NCBI RefSeq assembly: GCF_011305995.1
Contig: NZ_CP049910.1
Location: 4,278,001-4,342,000 of the forward strand
DNA from: Diaphorobacter sp. HDW4A
GTDB lineage: Bacteria; Pseudomonadota; Gammaproteobacteria; Burkholderiales; Burkholderiaceae_C
Direction: 5' to 3'
DNA length: 64,000 bases
Positions 8,760-17,139 of this stretch are shown piece after piece (position 1 is the first letter of the stretch; each line of letters opens with the position of its first letter). The translations under genes were made by a program, and so were the position numbers. Under the pieces are notes generated by a model. The model saw nothing but the letters and a program-made list of their open reading frames with translations. It was not told the DNA's origin and did no database searches.

Positions 8760-9321
8760 TCCGATTACCGAAAGCCAGACCGCACCAGTGAAGGTGCGCG
8801 TCTGGGACTGGCCCGTGCGCTTGCTGCACTGGGGTCTGGTGGTGTGCATCGCGCTGTCCTGGTGGAGCCGCGAAGACCTTGGACCTCTGCACGAGCGCAC
8901 GGGCTATGTCGTCATCGGCATCCTCGTGGCACGGCTGCTCTGGGGCTTCACCGGAACGCACTACGCACGCTTCGCGCAGTTCGTGCGCACGCCTCAGGCC
9001 ACTCTCGCCTACGCGCGCTCTGCGCTCCAAGGCAAGGCCCCGCGCTACATCGGCCACAACCCGCTGGGTGGCTGGATGGTGGTAGCGCTGCTCGCCTGCC
9101 TGAGCCTGCTCACCTTCACGGGCTGGCTCTACACCACCGACATGTTCTGGGGCTATGGCTGGCTGGCCGAGCTGCACAAGTATCTGGCCTGGATCCTGCT
9201 CGGCCTCGTCGCCCTGCACGTCGCAGGCATGCTATGGACCTGCTGGGAGCACCGCGAAAACCTGGTGCGCGCGATGTTCTCTGGAAAAAAAGCCACGCCA
9301 TCCAAAGACGACGTGGCTTGA
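8746..9321 (+). CDS. cytochrome b561 domain-containing protein
   Basis: Small diheme cytochrome b (b561/Ni-Fe-hydrogenase b-type) of about 191 aa with four predicted membrane helices. Candidate heme ligands are the His of L-L-H-W (helix 1), H-E-R near the helix 2 start, H-K-Y and A-L-H-V in the later helices. The start is uncertain: TTG at 8746 overlaps PepSY by 14 bp, and GTG at 8788 would give M-K-V-R-V-W-D-W-P, which resembles the usual family N-terminus. It probably carries electrons for ferric-siderophore reduction with the upstream genes (inference from context). Confidence 0.85.
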   Translation: MKKNNPITESQTAPVKVRVWDWPVRLLHWGLVVCIALSWWSREDLGPLHERTGYVVIGILVARLLWGFTGTHYARFAQFVRTPQATLAYARSALQGKAPRYIGHNPLGGWMVVALLACLSLLTFTGWLYTTDMFWGYGWLAELHKYLAWILLGLVALHVAGMLWTCWEHRENLVRAMFSGKKATPSKDDVA

Positions 9322-9335
9322 TCGTTAGTAACGCT

Positions 9336-9468
9336 CAAAACTGGCGCGTCCCAAGCGAGTGACAGCCGAGCAAGGGCCGCCCCGCAGCGACGGCTGTGTC
9401 CCCCTCCGCTGCGCAACGCGCAGCATCAGAGAGGGGGAAGGCGCGAAGCGACTCAGGGGGGCACGCCA
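9336..9468 (-). repeat. stop-abutting dispersed repeat, copy 1
   Basis: GC-rich repeat between two convergent genes. Read from the slt stop codon it begins after 7 nt with CCCCCTGAGTCGCTTCGCG, then a CCTTCCCCC tract. It extends to a conserved far segment (GCTGTC...CTCGCTTGGGACGCGCC on the minus strand) that also occurs in the 23.4-kb copy. It may act as a 3'-end or terminator structure; the function is inferred. Confidence 0.7.
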
Positions 9469-11451
9469 TTACGGCAGGTCTTTGTTCGGTTCGGGCTCAG
9501 CCGCATTGCGCGGGCCCACCGTTCCCAATCGCGACTTGATCGACTGTGGCTGCCCCGTAAGAATGGCCGCATAGTTGTTGGTGTTCGCCAGCACGTTCTT
9601 CACATAAGTGCGGGTCTCGGCGAAGGGTACGTTCTCTGCCCAGATCGCCGTATCGACCACCGGACCATTGCGCCAATTGCGCGGGCGGCCAGGCCCCGCG
9701 TTGTAGGCAGCAGCGGCCAGCGCCATCGAGCCGTCGAAATCATCAAGCGCCAGCTTCAGATACGCGGTGCCGATGGTGATGTTGGTCTCGCGGTCGTAGA
9801 TCATGTCGGGCGTGAAGTCGGTCATGCCGATCTTGCGGGCCGTCCATTTGGCGGTCGCAGGCATCACCTGCATCAGACCCGATGCGCCCACATGCGAGCG
9901 CGCGTCCATGATGAAACGGCTTTCCTGACGAATCAAGCCGTAGACATAAGCCGGATCGAGGCCAATGCTCTTGGAGTGATCCACCACCAAGCCGCGAAAT
10001 GGCATCGGATAGCGCTGAGTCGCGTCGATGAACGACTTGGTGCGCTCGCTGGTGTTGACGCAACGATCCCAGATCTCCTGCTTGCACGCCAAATCGGCGG
10101 CCGCCAACAGTTCGCGGTCACTCATACCGCCGGGGTTGTGCAGATTGGTCGCGTAGTTCCACTCGCGCACGCCTTCGCTGCGCAGGCCGAGCAAGATGGC
10201 ATAGAGCCCGCGATTGAGCCCCGGATTGGCACGCGCACCCGCGATTTCTTCGGCCGTGAGCGCTTGGGGCGCCGGTGGCATGGCCACCTTCTGGCCCAAC
10301 TCTTCGCGAGCAAGTTGCTCGTAGAAGTTGCTGGTGCCCGCAATCGACTCGAACAAGCGCTTGGCGTTCGCCTTGTCCTCATCACCCGGGCGATTCGATA
10401 GATAGGCCCGTCCGCGCCAGTAGACCCAGGTCGGATCGGTGCGGCCCGCAGCGCTCATCGCGTCGATGCTGCGCGAGACGACCTTCCACTGCCCCGCGCG
10501 CATCGCGGCGCGCACACGCCAGCCCAGCATGTCGTCATTCAAGTCGGCGTCGCGCGTCACGTTGTTGAAATAGCCCAGTGCATCGGGCGACAGCGAATTG
10601 GCCGCCTGCTTGCCGATCAGCCCCCAGAGCCAATTGCGCTCCTCGGCCGAAAGCTGCACGCCCCATTTGTTGTCAAGGATATTCGCAGCCTGCGCCGGAT
10701 CGCTCATGGCCATGCGGATCAGCGCCAGCACGATGAATTCCTGCTTCATCTTGCCGCGCGCCGTGGCCCGGCCGGTCAGGTATTTGGTGGGCGAATCGAT
10801 GGCCTCGCGCAGACCGCCCGCCGCCTCGGGAGCGACGATCTGCACGGCCTTCGCCACCGCCCGCAGGCGGTTGGCCTCGGCCGCGAGCCGCGCCTTGCGC
10901 CAGACATCGATGGCCTTGATCTTCTTGTTGCCGAACAGCTCGGACGCCGCATAGGCGCAGCCGTCGTCCAGTTCGCGCTGGCTGTACCAGTTGCGCAGAA
11001 TCAGGTCAGCACCTTCTTCCGTCGCCTTGCCCACCATCTGATCGACGTTGAGGGCGTAGCACTGCACCTCCTTGTCGTCACGCATGCGGAACTTGGCGTG
11101 CACATCCATGAACCGCTCCCAGTCACGCCGCTGGCCGAGCAACAGCAACCAGTCGTTGCGCAGACGGTCTTCCTGATAGCTTCCCGCGTAACGTTGCAAG
11201 AAAGCATCAACCTCGTCCTGCGTCGCCTCTTCGAGCCGCGCCTTCAGTTCCCAGTAGGCAGCCCAAGGTTCAAGCACGTGGCCCCGCGCGCCCGACAGGA
11301 GTGCGGAGAGCTTTTGTTTGTCTTTCTGCCTGAATGCTTTTTGCATTTCAAGCAGCACATCGTCGCCCCGGGTTTGTGCCGAAACGGGCGCAACCGTACT
11401 TGCCAGACTAGCCCCGAGCAGTAACGGTGTCAGAATCTTGAGCCATTGCAT
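9469..11451 (-). CDS. slt: soluble lytic murein transglycosylase
   Basis: 660-aa periplasmic peptidoglycan lyase of the Slt70 type (family 1A). It has an N-terminal Sec signal (about 1-26), a long alpha-superhelical U/L region (about 30-470), and a C-terminal lysozyme-like domain with catalytic E510 in I-R-Q-E-S-R-F. The family motifs G-A-S-G-L-M-Q-V-M-P-A-T-A and A-A-Y-N-A-G-P-G follow. The start is set at the Met preceding Q-W-L-K-I-L because that gives the clean signal peptide; a GTG at 11493 would overlap the divergent gene. Only 14 bp separate its start from that gene, and no clear ribosome site is visible. Confidence 0.93.
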   Translation of the reverse strand: MQWLKILTPLLLGASLASTVAPVSAQTRGDDVLLEMQKAFRQKDKQKLSALLSGARGHVLEPWAAYWELKARLEEATQDEVDAFLQRYAGSYQEDRLRNDWLLLLGQRRDWERFMDVHAKFRMRDDKEVQCYALNVDQMVGKATEEGADLILRNWYSQRELDDGCAYAASELFGNKKIKAIDVWRKARLAAEANRLRAVAKAVQIVAPEAAGGLREAIDSPTKYLTGRATARGKMKQEFIVLALIRMAMSDPAQAANILDNKWGVQLSAEERNWLWGLIGKQAANSLSPDALGYFNNVTRDADLNDDMLGWRVRAAMRAGQWKVVSRSIDAMSAAGRTDPTWVYWRGRAYLSNRPGDEDKANAKRLFESIAGTSNFYEQLAREELGQKVAMPPAPQALTAEEIAGARANPGLNRGLYAILLGLRSEGVREWNYATNLHNPGGMSDRELLAAADLACKQEIWDRCVNTSERTKSFIDATQRYPMPFRGLVVDHSKSIGLDPAYVYGLIRQESRFIMDARSHVGASGLMQVMPATAKWTARKIGMTDFTPDMIYDRETNITIGTAYLKLALDDFDGSMALAAAAYNAGPGRPRNWRNGPVVDTAIWAENVPFAETRTYVKNVLANTNNYAAILTGQPQSIKSRLGTVGPRNAAEPEPNKDLP

Positions 11452-11465
11452 TACTGGATTATGTG

Positions 11466-12041
11466 ATGGACAAAGCAGCCCTGCGTCGCGCACTGGTAGA
11501 ACAACGACTTAATTTGCCCGACAGGTTGGTTCGCGCCGACATGTTGCAGCGTGTCATGCGCATCTGGCTGGTCGACAGGCCCGACACCGTCATCGGTGCC
11601 TACTGGCCCATCAAGGGGGAATTTGACCCTCTGCCCGCCCTGCACCGCTGGAAGGAAGACGGCGAGTTGCTCGACGAGCCCAAGCGCCGCCGCATCGGCT
11701 TGCCGGTGGTGAACCGCGAGCACAAGACCCTCACCTTCCACGCCTGGTACCCCGGCTGTCCGATGGAAGAAGACGCCTACGGCATCCCCAAGCCCAAGGA
11801 CACCGAACTGATCGTGCCCACTCTGCTCTTCGTGCCCTGCGTGGGCTACAGCGCGGGCGGCTACCGCCTCGGCTACGGCGGCGGCTTCTACGACCGCACA
11901 CTGGCCGCACTCGAGCCGCGCCCGTTCACCGTGGGGCTGGGCTACACCAATGGCTATGTCGATGAATTCGAGCCCGAGGCACATGACCAGCCCTTGGACG
12001 CGATCCTGAACGACAACGGCGTCGTCTGGCCGAACTATTGA
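11466..12041 (+). CDS. 5-formyltetrahydrofolate cyclo-ligase
   Basis: Converts 5-formyl-THF plus ATP to 5,10-methenyl-THF; 191 aa, the usual size (the product may also be called YgfA or FAU1). The signature G-Y-R-L-G-Y-G-G-G-F-Y-D-R near residues 136-148 is the substrate/phosphate-binding loop, and the N-terminal K-A-A-L-R-R-A-L fits the family. A GTG three bases upstream is an equally possible start. No Shine-Dalgarno sequence is visible, and the start lies within 14 bp of the divergent slt start. Confidence 0.93.
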   Translation: MDKAALRRALVEQRLNLPDRLVRADMLQRVMRIWLVDRPDTVIGAYWPIKGEFDPLPALHRWKEDGELLDEPKRRRIGLPVVNREHKTLTFHAWYPGCPMEEDAYGIPKPKDTELIVPTLLFVPCVGYSAGGYRLGYGGGFYDRTLAALEPRPFTVGLGYTNGYVDEFEPEAHDQPLDAILNDNGVVWPNY

Positions 12042-12165
12042 CCTCCCCCTGAGGCGCTGCGCGCCTTCCCCCTGAGGGGGACACCGCCTTCGCCGCGAAG
12101 CGGCTCTTGCTCGGTGGTTGCTGGCATGGCCTGCTCCGCAGCCTTCTGACAGGTGAGGGCGCGCG
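12042..12165 (+). repeat. stop-abutting dispersed repeat, copy 2
   Basis: Begins directly after the cyclo-ligase stop codon with CTCCCCCTGAGGCGCTGCG, then a second CCCCCTGAGGGGG palindrome and a GCCTTCGCCGCGAAGCGGC hairpin. It lies between convergent genes. The same module ends the window at 63946. The remaining bases to queC (12166-12206) are AT-richer and unremarkable. Confidence 0.7.
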
Positions 12166-12206
12166 TCTTTCAGGAAATTTGCCTCGTTTACTTATTGAGA
12201 CAATTT

Positions 12207-12959
12207 TTATTGAGCCGCTTGGTGGTGCCACTGCGCCCAACCACGCGCGCGCAACTCGCACGCCGGACAGCCCCCGCAGCCGTATCCCCAATCCTGCAGG
12301 CTGTCGCGCACGCCCAGATAGCAGGTATGGGTGTCGCGCCGGATCAGCTCGACCAACTGCGCCCCGCCCAGCTCGAAGGCCAGCTGCCAGGTCTGCGCCT
12401 TGTCGATCCACATCAGCGGCGTCTCGATCAGCAGACGCCGCTCCAGTCCCAGATTGAGTGCCAACTGCATGGCCTTCATCGTGTCGTCGCGGCAATCGGG
12501 GTAGCCCGAAAAATCGGTCTCGCAGACGCCCGTCACGATCACGCTGATGCCCCGCCGGTAGGCCAGCGCCCCCGCCAGCGTCAGAAACAGCAGATTGCGC
12601 CCCGGCACAAAGGTGTTCGGCAGACCGTCTGCCTGCATCGCGAACGCCACATCCTCGGTCAGCGAAGAGCCCCCGATCTGCGCCAGCACATCGAGCGAAA
12701 GCACATGGTCCTCACCGAGTTTCGCGTCCCACTCTGGAAACGCCTCGCGCAGCGCCTGCAGGGCGGTCTGCCGCACCTGCATCTCGATGCTGTGCCGCTG
12801 GCCGTAGTCAAACCCCAGCGTCTCCACCCGTTCGTAACGCGACAACGCCTGCGCGAGACAGGTGGTGGAATCCTGGCCGCCGGAGAAGAGAACCAGAGCG
12901 GTCTTGTGGATGGCGTTGGGTGAATTCGAAAAGGACATAGCTGAAGGATGGGCGGACAT
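12207..12959 (-). CDS. queC: 7-cyano-7-deazaguanine synthase
   Basis: ATP-dependent conversion of 7-carboxy-7-deazaguanine to preQ0 in queuosine biosynthesis. 250 aa. The PP-loop S-G-G-Q-D-S is at residues 26-31, and the C-terminal zinc site shows C213 and C228-x2-C231-x2-C234 (G-C-G-G-C-P-A-C). The spacing between the first Cys and the CxxCxxC cluster is longer than in E. coli QueC, through a short insertion. An internal ATG at 12938 is an alternative start; neither has a strong ribosome site. No other que gene is in the window, so it stands alone here. Confidence 0.95.
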   Translation of the reverse strand: MSAHPSAMSFSNSPNAIHKTALVLFSGGQDSTTCLAQALSRYERVETLGFDYGQRHSIEMQVRQTALQALREAFPEWDAKLGEDHVLSLDVLAQIGGSSLTEDVAFAMQADGLPNTFVPGRNLLFLTLAGALAYRRGISVIVTGVCETDFSGYPDCRDDTMKAMQLALNLGLERRLLIETPLMWIDKAQTWQLAFELGGAQLVELIRRDTHTCYLGVRDSLQDWGYGCGGCPACELRARGWAQWHHQAAQ

Positions 12960-13040
12960 GGGCCAGAATTAGAACACCGCACGCGCCGCGCGCATGCGCA
13001 CCCGTCCTCCCATACCGCTCCAACGAACGAGGTTCTCACC

Positions 13041-13736
13041 ATGCTCCAACTCTTCATCGGCAACAAGAACTACTCCTCCTGGTCCATGCGCCCCTGGGTG
13101 CTACTCAAGCAGGCTGGCATCCCGTTCGAGGAAGTGCTGGTGCGCTTCGACAGCTTTTCCGAAGGCTCCAGGTTCAAGACCCAGATAGGTCAAGTTTCCC
13201 CCACCGGCAAGGTGCCCGCGCTGGTCGACGGCGAGCTCGCCATCTGGGATACCCTCGCCATCGCCGAATATCTCGCGGAGAAATTCCCCGAAAAACACCT
13301 CTGGCCAACGGAGGCCAAGGCCCGCGCCATCGCCCGCAGCGTCTGCGCCGAAATGCACAGCGGCTTCACCGCACTGCGCAGCAATTGCGGCATGAACATC
13401 GAAGCCAGCCTACCCGAGATCGGAGCCCTGATCTGGCGCGACAAGCCCGCCGTACAGGCCGATGTGAACCGCCTCGTGGAGATGTGGAGCAGCCTGCTCG
13501 ACACCCACAAGGGTCCGATGCTGTTCGGCGAATTCAGCATTGCCGATGCTTACTACGCTCCGGTCTGCTCGCGGATCACGACTTATACGCTGCCGGTGCC
13601 TGCCCACATCAAGGCTTATGTGGAGCGGGTGATGGCTCTGCCTGGCGTGCAGGCGTGGGTGAAGGATGCGCTCGCGGAGAATGACTTTGTTCCGTTTGAC
13701 GAGCCGTATCGGGTCAAGGGCAACGCCGCTTCATAA
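13041..13736 (+). CDS. glutathione S-transferase family protein
   Basis: 231-aa cytosolic GST. The N-terminal thioredoxin-like domain has N-Y-S-S-W-S-M-R-P-W (9-18), where the Ser residues are candidates for activating glutathione, and the cis-Pro G-K-V-P-A-L is at about 58. The helical C-terminal domain has the N-capping motif F-S-I-A-D-A-Y. The pattern is close to the zeta/YfcF-like bacterial GSTs. Substrate unknown. The ATG follows a GAGG-type site (AACGAGG) at good spacing. No operon partners. Confidence 0.88.
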   Translation: MLQLFIGNKNYSSWSMRPWVLLKQAGIPFEEVLVRFDSFSEGSRFKTQIGQVSPTGKVPALVDGELAIWDTLAIAEYLAEKFPEKHLWPTEAKARAIARSVCAEMHSGFTALRSNCGMNIEASLPEIGALIWRDKPAVQADVNRLVEMWSSLLDTHKGPMLFGEFSIADAYYAPVCSRITTYTLPVPAHIKAYVERVMALPGVQAWVKDALAENDFVPFDEPYRVKGNAAS

Positions 13737-13797
13737 CGGGATGAGCGCCGCTGCGTTAGGGTGATATTCGGCTTTTCGTTTCTGCTCTTGCCACTCG

Positions 13798-14294
13798 GTT
13801 TGAGGGCAGAGGCCCGGAGTTCCGCCCGGCGGCGGAGTTACCTTTTGCTTGCGCGCAAAAGGTAACCCAAAACGCGCTTTGAATACCCGCGGCAGAACTC
13901 GCTTTGCGCTTCGCGCGCCGCTCGGACAACCGCCGCAAGTCAGAGTTTTCAAAAGAGGAATGTTCGGCACGTCGCTTCGCTCGTGCCGTGCATCTCGCGA
14001 CTTCGCGAGATGTTGGTGCGCCAGCCTTGTGCATTTTTAGTTTGCTCGTTGGATCGACTTTCTTCAAAAGAACCGTGGGCATTTGCACCCCAACCCAGTT
14101 TTGCAAACGCCCCGGCACGAGCGAAGCGATGTGCCGCAAACACCTCTTTCCAAACTGATTTCCGGCGGTTGCCCGAGCAGAGTAACGAAGGAACGCCGCG
14201 AGTTCCGCCGGATGACTTCAAAGCGCATTTTTGGTGACTTTTTGGGCAAGACCAAAAAGTTACTCGCCCGCCGGGGCGAGACCCGGCCTCTGAA
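13798..14294. repeat. giant imperfect palindromic element, copy A
   Basis: This fills most of the 615-bp gap between the GST and cca genes. Left arm (about 13805-13995) and right arm (about 14100-14294) are imperfect reverse complements along nearly their whole length. For example, CGCGCTTTGAAT on the left mirrors CTTCAAAGCGCA on the right, and GGCACGTCGCTTCGCTCGTG mirrors ACGAGCGAAGCGATGTGCC. Each arm carries its own smaller hairpin (GTTACCTTTTG...CAAAAGGTAAC on the left; GACTTTTTGG...CCAAAAAGT on the right). Short reading frames on both strands are by-products of the symmetry and have no ribosome sites. Copy B at 16092 has the same arms with a different centre. Confidence 0.85.
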
Positions 14295-14351
14295 CCAACC
14301 CACCCAGCAGAAGCTGAATCAACCCACCCCCAACTGCCCTAAACTTCCAAT

Positions 14352-15608
14352 ATGAAAATCTATATGGTAGGCGGCGCAGTACGCGACCGCCTCATGGGCC
14401 AACCAGTGAACGACCGCGATTGGGTCGTTGTCGGCGCGCAGCCCGAAGAAATGACACAGCTCGGCTACACCGCCGTCGGCCGCGACTTTCCCGTGTTCCT
14501 GCATCCGCAGACGCACGAGGAATACGCCCTCGCGCGCACCGAACGCAAGAGCGGCCGAGGCTATCGCGGCTTCGTGGTGCAGACCTCGCCCGACGTCACG
14601 CTCGAAGAAGACCTCTCGCGCCGCGACCTCACGGTCAACGCAATGGCCGCGCCACTCGACTGGAACGGCAGCGCTGACGCCGTGGTTGACCCTTACGACG
14701 GCCAGAGGGATCTGCAAAGCAAGATCCTGCGCCACGTGACCAACGCCTTCCGCGAAGACCCTGTGCGCATCCTGCGCATCGCCCGCTTCGCCGCGCGCTT
14801 TGCCGATTTCAGCGTCGCGCCCGAGACCATCGCCCTCATGCGCGAGATGGTGGCCGAGGGCGAGGTCGATCACCTCGTGCCCGAACGCGTCTGGCAGGAA
14901 ATCTCGCGCGGCCTCATGGAGCCACGCCCCTCGCGCATGTTCGAGGTTCTGCGCGAATGCGGCGCGCTCACGGTGCTGCTACCCGAACTCGATGCACTCT
15001 GGGGCGTGCCGCAACGCGCCGAATACCACCCCGAAGTCGACACCGGCGTGCACGTGATGATGGTGGTGGACATGTCCGCCCAATTGCACACACCGCTGGG
15101 CGTGCGCGTTGCCAGCCTGATGCACGACCTCGGCAAGGGCACCACACCCGCCGACATCCTGCCGCGCCATATCGCACATGAGGAACGCAGTGTCGATCTG
15201 GTGAACTCCGTCTGCGACCGCTGGCGCGTGCCCAACGACCTGCACGAACTCGCCGTACTGGTCGCACGCGAACACGGCAACATCCATCGCAGCAAGGAGC
15301 TCAGCCCGGGCGCGTTGCTGCGCCTCTTCGAGCGCTGCGACGCCATCCGCAAACCCGCACGTTTTGAAGAAGCCCTGTTTGCCTGCGAATGCGATGCGCG
15401 CGGGCGACTGGGGTTCGAGAACAATCCCTATCCACAGCGCACGCGCCTGACCCATGCCCTGCAAGCCGTGCTCGATGTGAAAACCGGCCCCATCGCAGGA
15501 GCAGCCGCAAAACGTGGCCTCAAGGGCGAAGCCATTGGCGCGGCCGTCGCCGACGCAAGGCGAGAGGCATTGCGCATATGGCTGTCCAACGAAGCACCGA
15601 CACCATGA
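14352..15608 (+). CDS. cca: multifunctional CCA tRNA nucleotidyltransferase
   Basis: Adds and repairs the 3' CCA of tRNAs. 418 aa, close to E. coli Cca. Class II nucleotidyltransferase head: G-G-A-V-R-D (7-12), catalytic D21-x-D23 (DRD), E-R-K-S-G-R-G, and R-R-D-L-T-V-N-A-M-A for nucleotide selection. A C-terminal HD phosphohydrolase domain has L-M-H-D-L-G-K-G and a downstream H-I-A-H-E-E. The ATG has only a weak ribosome site. It overlaps the next gene by ATGA. The giant palindromes lie on both sides of the cca pair. Confidence 0.96.
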   Translation: MKIYMVGGAVRDRLMGQPVNDRDWVVVGAQPEEMTQLGYTAVGRDFPVFLHPQTHEEYALARTERKSGRGYRGFVVQTSPDVTLEEDLSRRDLTVNAMAAPLDWNGSADAVVDPYDGQRDLQSKILRHVTNAFREDPVRILRIARFAARFADFSVAPETIALMREMVAEGEVDHLVPERVWQEISRGLMEPRPSRMFEVLRECGALTVLLPELDALWGVPQRAEYHPEVDTGVHVMMVVDMSAQLHTPLGVRVASLMHDLGKGTTPADILPRHIAHEERSVDLVNSVCDRWRVPNDLHELAVLVAREHGNIHRSKELSPGALLRLFERCDAIRKPARFEEALFACECDARGRLGFENNPYPQRTRLTHALQAVLDVKTGPIAGAAAKRGLKGEAIGAAVADARREALRIWLSNEAPTP

Positions 15609-16012
15609 CAGAACCCCTATCGATCCGAACCACCGAACAACTGCGCGACTTGGCCGCACAAGGTCAGACTGGCGAAGGCTGCAACTGCCACCTGATCCAA
15701 TACCAAGGCTGGGACAGCATCACCGAGATGCGCTGGCCCGCCGCCCAGATGCAGCAGATCGCCGACCTGCGCGAACCTGGCGTGGACGAACCCACCTTTG
15801 AAGAATTCCACCCCGACCGCACCCGATACGAAAGCCCCGACGCGCCCATCGCGCTCGCCTACTTTCCGGTCAATCGCAGCACCATCTGGCGCTGCGGGAA
15901 ATGCGGCATTCAGGTGATGCGATATACGGAATTCGGTGGGTACTACGTGGATCAGCGCGTGCGGGTGCTGGATGCGACGCTTGTTGTGGATGCACCTGCG
16001 CCGACGGTCTGA
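15605..16012 (+). CDS. conserved hypothetical protein with four paired cysteines
   Basis: 135 aa, not assigned to a named family. C26-x-C28 with H29 near the N-terminus and C97-x2-C100 (C-G-K-C-G) in the C-terminal half look like a split zinc or iron site. The middle is acidic and rich in aromatic residues (P-T-F-E-E-F-H-P-D). No signal peptide or membrane segment. The start ATG overlaps the cca stop (ATGA), so it is very probably co-translated with cca; an in-frame ATG at 15587 is possible. A link to tRNA metabolism is suggested only by this coupling. Confidence 0.72.
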   Translation: MTEPLSIRTTEQLRDLAAQGQTGEGCNCHLIQYQGWDSITEMRWPAAQMQQIADLREPGVDEPTFEEFHPDRTRYESPDAPIALAYFPVNRSTIWRCGKCGIQVMRYTEFGGYYVDQRVRVLDATLVVDAPAPTV

Positions 16013-16091
16013 GAGATCCTCTGATCTGATGGTTGAGTGCCTTTCTCACTCGCCATGTTGGGAGGTTTTTTTCTGGCTTTTTGCTGTGTTG

Positions 16092-16532
16092 TTGAGGGCA
16101 GAGGCCGGGAGTTCCGCCCGGCGGCGGGGTTACCTTTTGCTTGCGCGCAAAAGGTAACCCAAAACGCGCTTTGAATACCCGCGGCAGAACTCGCTTTGCG
16201 CTTCGCGCGCCGCTCGAACAACCGCCGCGAGTCAGAGTTTTCAAAAGAGGAATGTTCGGCACGTCGCTTCGCTCGTGACGCGCAGTGAAATCATCCGGGC
16301 GTAAAAGAGCAGTGGGCATTTACCGCCCAACCCAGCTCCGCAAACGCCCCTGGCACGAGCGCAGCGACGTGCCGTAAACACCTCTTCCAAACTGATTTCC
16401 GGCGGTTGCCCGAGCAGAGTGACGAAGGAACGCCGCGAGTTCCGCTGGATGACTTCAAAGCGCATTTTGGGTGACTTTTTGGGCAAGACCAAAAAGTTAC
16501 TCGCCCGCCGGGGCGAGACCCGGCCTCTGAAC
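16092..16532. repeat. giant imperfect palindromic element, copy B
   Basis: Occupies most of the 546-bp gap between the hypothetical gene and trxC. The left arm (about 16092-16280) and right arm (about 16330-16532) are nearly identical in sequence to those of copy A, and in the same orientation. The central ~60-130 bp differ: copy B lacks the extra hairpin and about 55 bp found in the centre of copy A. Matching arms and a variable loop point to a structural element, not a decayed gene. Confidence 0.85.
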
Positions 16533-16558
16533 TTAAACACAAAGAACAGAAGAAAAAA

Positions 16559-16993
16559 TCAAAGCAAAGACTCCACCCACCGCACAATCTCCCCGGCAGG
16601 CAAGGCCCCGGAAATCCGCCCCAACTCCACCCCCTCCCGAAACACCGCCATCGTAGGAATGCTCCGAATCCCAAACGGAGCAGCCGTCTCCGGATGCGCC
16701 TGCGTATCCAACTTCGCAAACTGCGCACGGGTCTGCAAAACCTGAGCCGCCTGCGCATAAGCAGGCGCCATCATCCGACAAGGCCCACACCAAGGCGCCC
16801 AGAAATCCACCACCACCGGCAGCTGACTGCGCCCGACATGCTTAGCGAAACTCACCCCATCCAGATTCACCGGCTCGCCGGTCAACAGCGGCTGATGGCA
16901 ACTGCCGCAGTTGGCAGACGCGCTCAACTGATCGCGCGCAATGCGATTGGTCTTGTGGCAATGGGGACAGACAACGTGAAGCAGATCGGACAT
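16559..16993 (-). CDS. trxC: thioredoxin 2
   Basis: 144-aa cytosolic thioredoxin of the TrxC type. An N-terminal zinc ribbon shows C9-x2-C12 (CPHC) and C29-x2-C32 (CGSC). The thioredoxin domain has the redox-active W-C69-G-P-C72 and the cis-Pro in I-P-T-M. The zinc ribbon separates it from thioredoxin 1. In E. coli trxC responds to OxyR; no OxyR site is claimed here. Monocistronic, and its 3' end faces palindrome copy B. Confidence 0.95.
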   Translation of the reverse strand: MSDLLHVVCPHCHKTNRIARDQLSASANCGSCHQPLLTGEPVNLDGVSFAKHVGRSQLPVVVDFWAPWCGPCRMMAPAYAQAAQVLQTRAQFAKLDTQAHPETAAPFGIRSIPTMAVFREGVELGRISGALPAGEIVRWVESLL

Positions 16994-17139
16994 GGCAGAA
17001 CTCGTGAATAGCTAACAAAGAATGGCGTGCATCCCACGCCATCATGTGGCGATTCACCGCACATTTTCAAGCAGATGACAGCCCTGCGGCGTCATGACCT
17101 ACAAGCCCCGATAAGCGCAGCTTGTTAAGGTCAAAGGCA

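Noticed and set aside
13756..14303. Six or more overlapping 60-130-codon frames on both strands
   Set aside because: They lie wholly inside the giant palindrome. Their presence on both strands follows from its symmetry, and none has a ribosome site or a recognisable domain.
15870..16758. Minus-strand frames of 89-155 codons in and beside palindrome copy B
   Set aside because: Same explanation as copy A; the part beyond the repeat is antisense to or out of frame with trxC.
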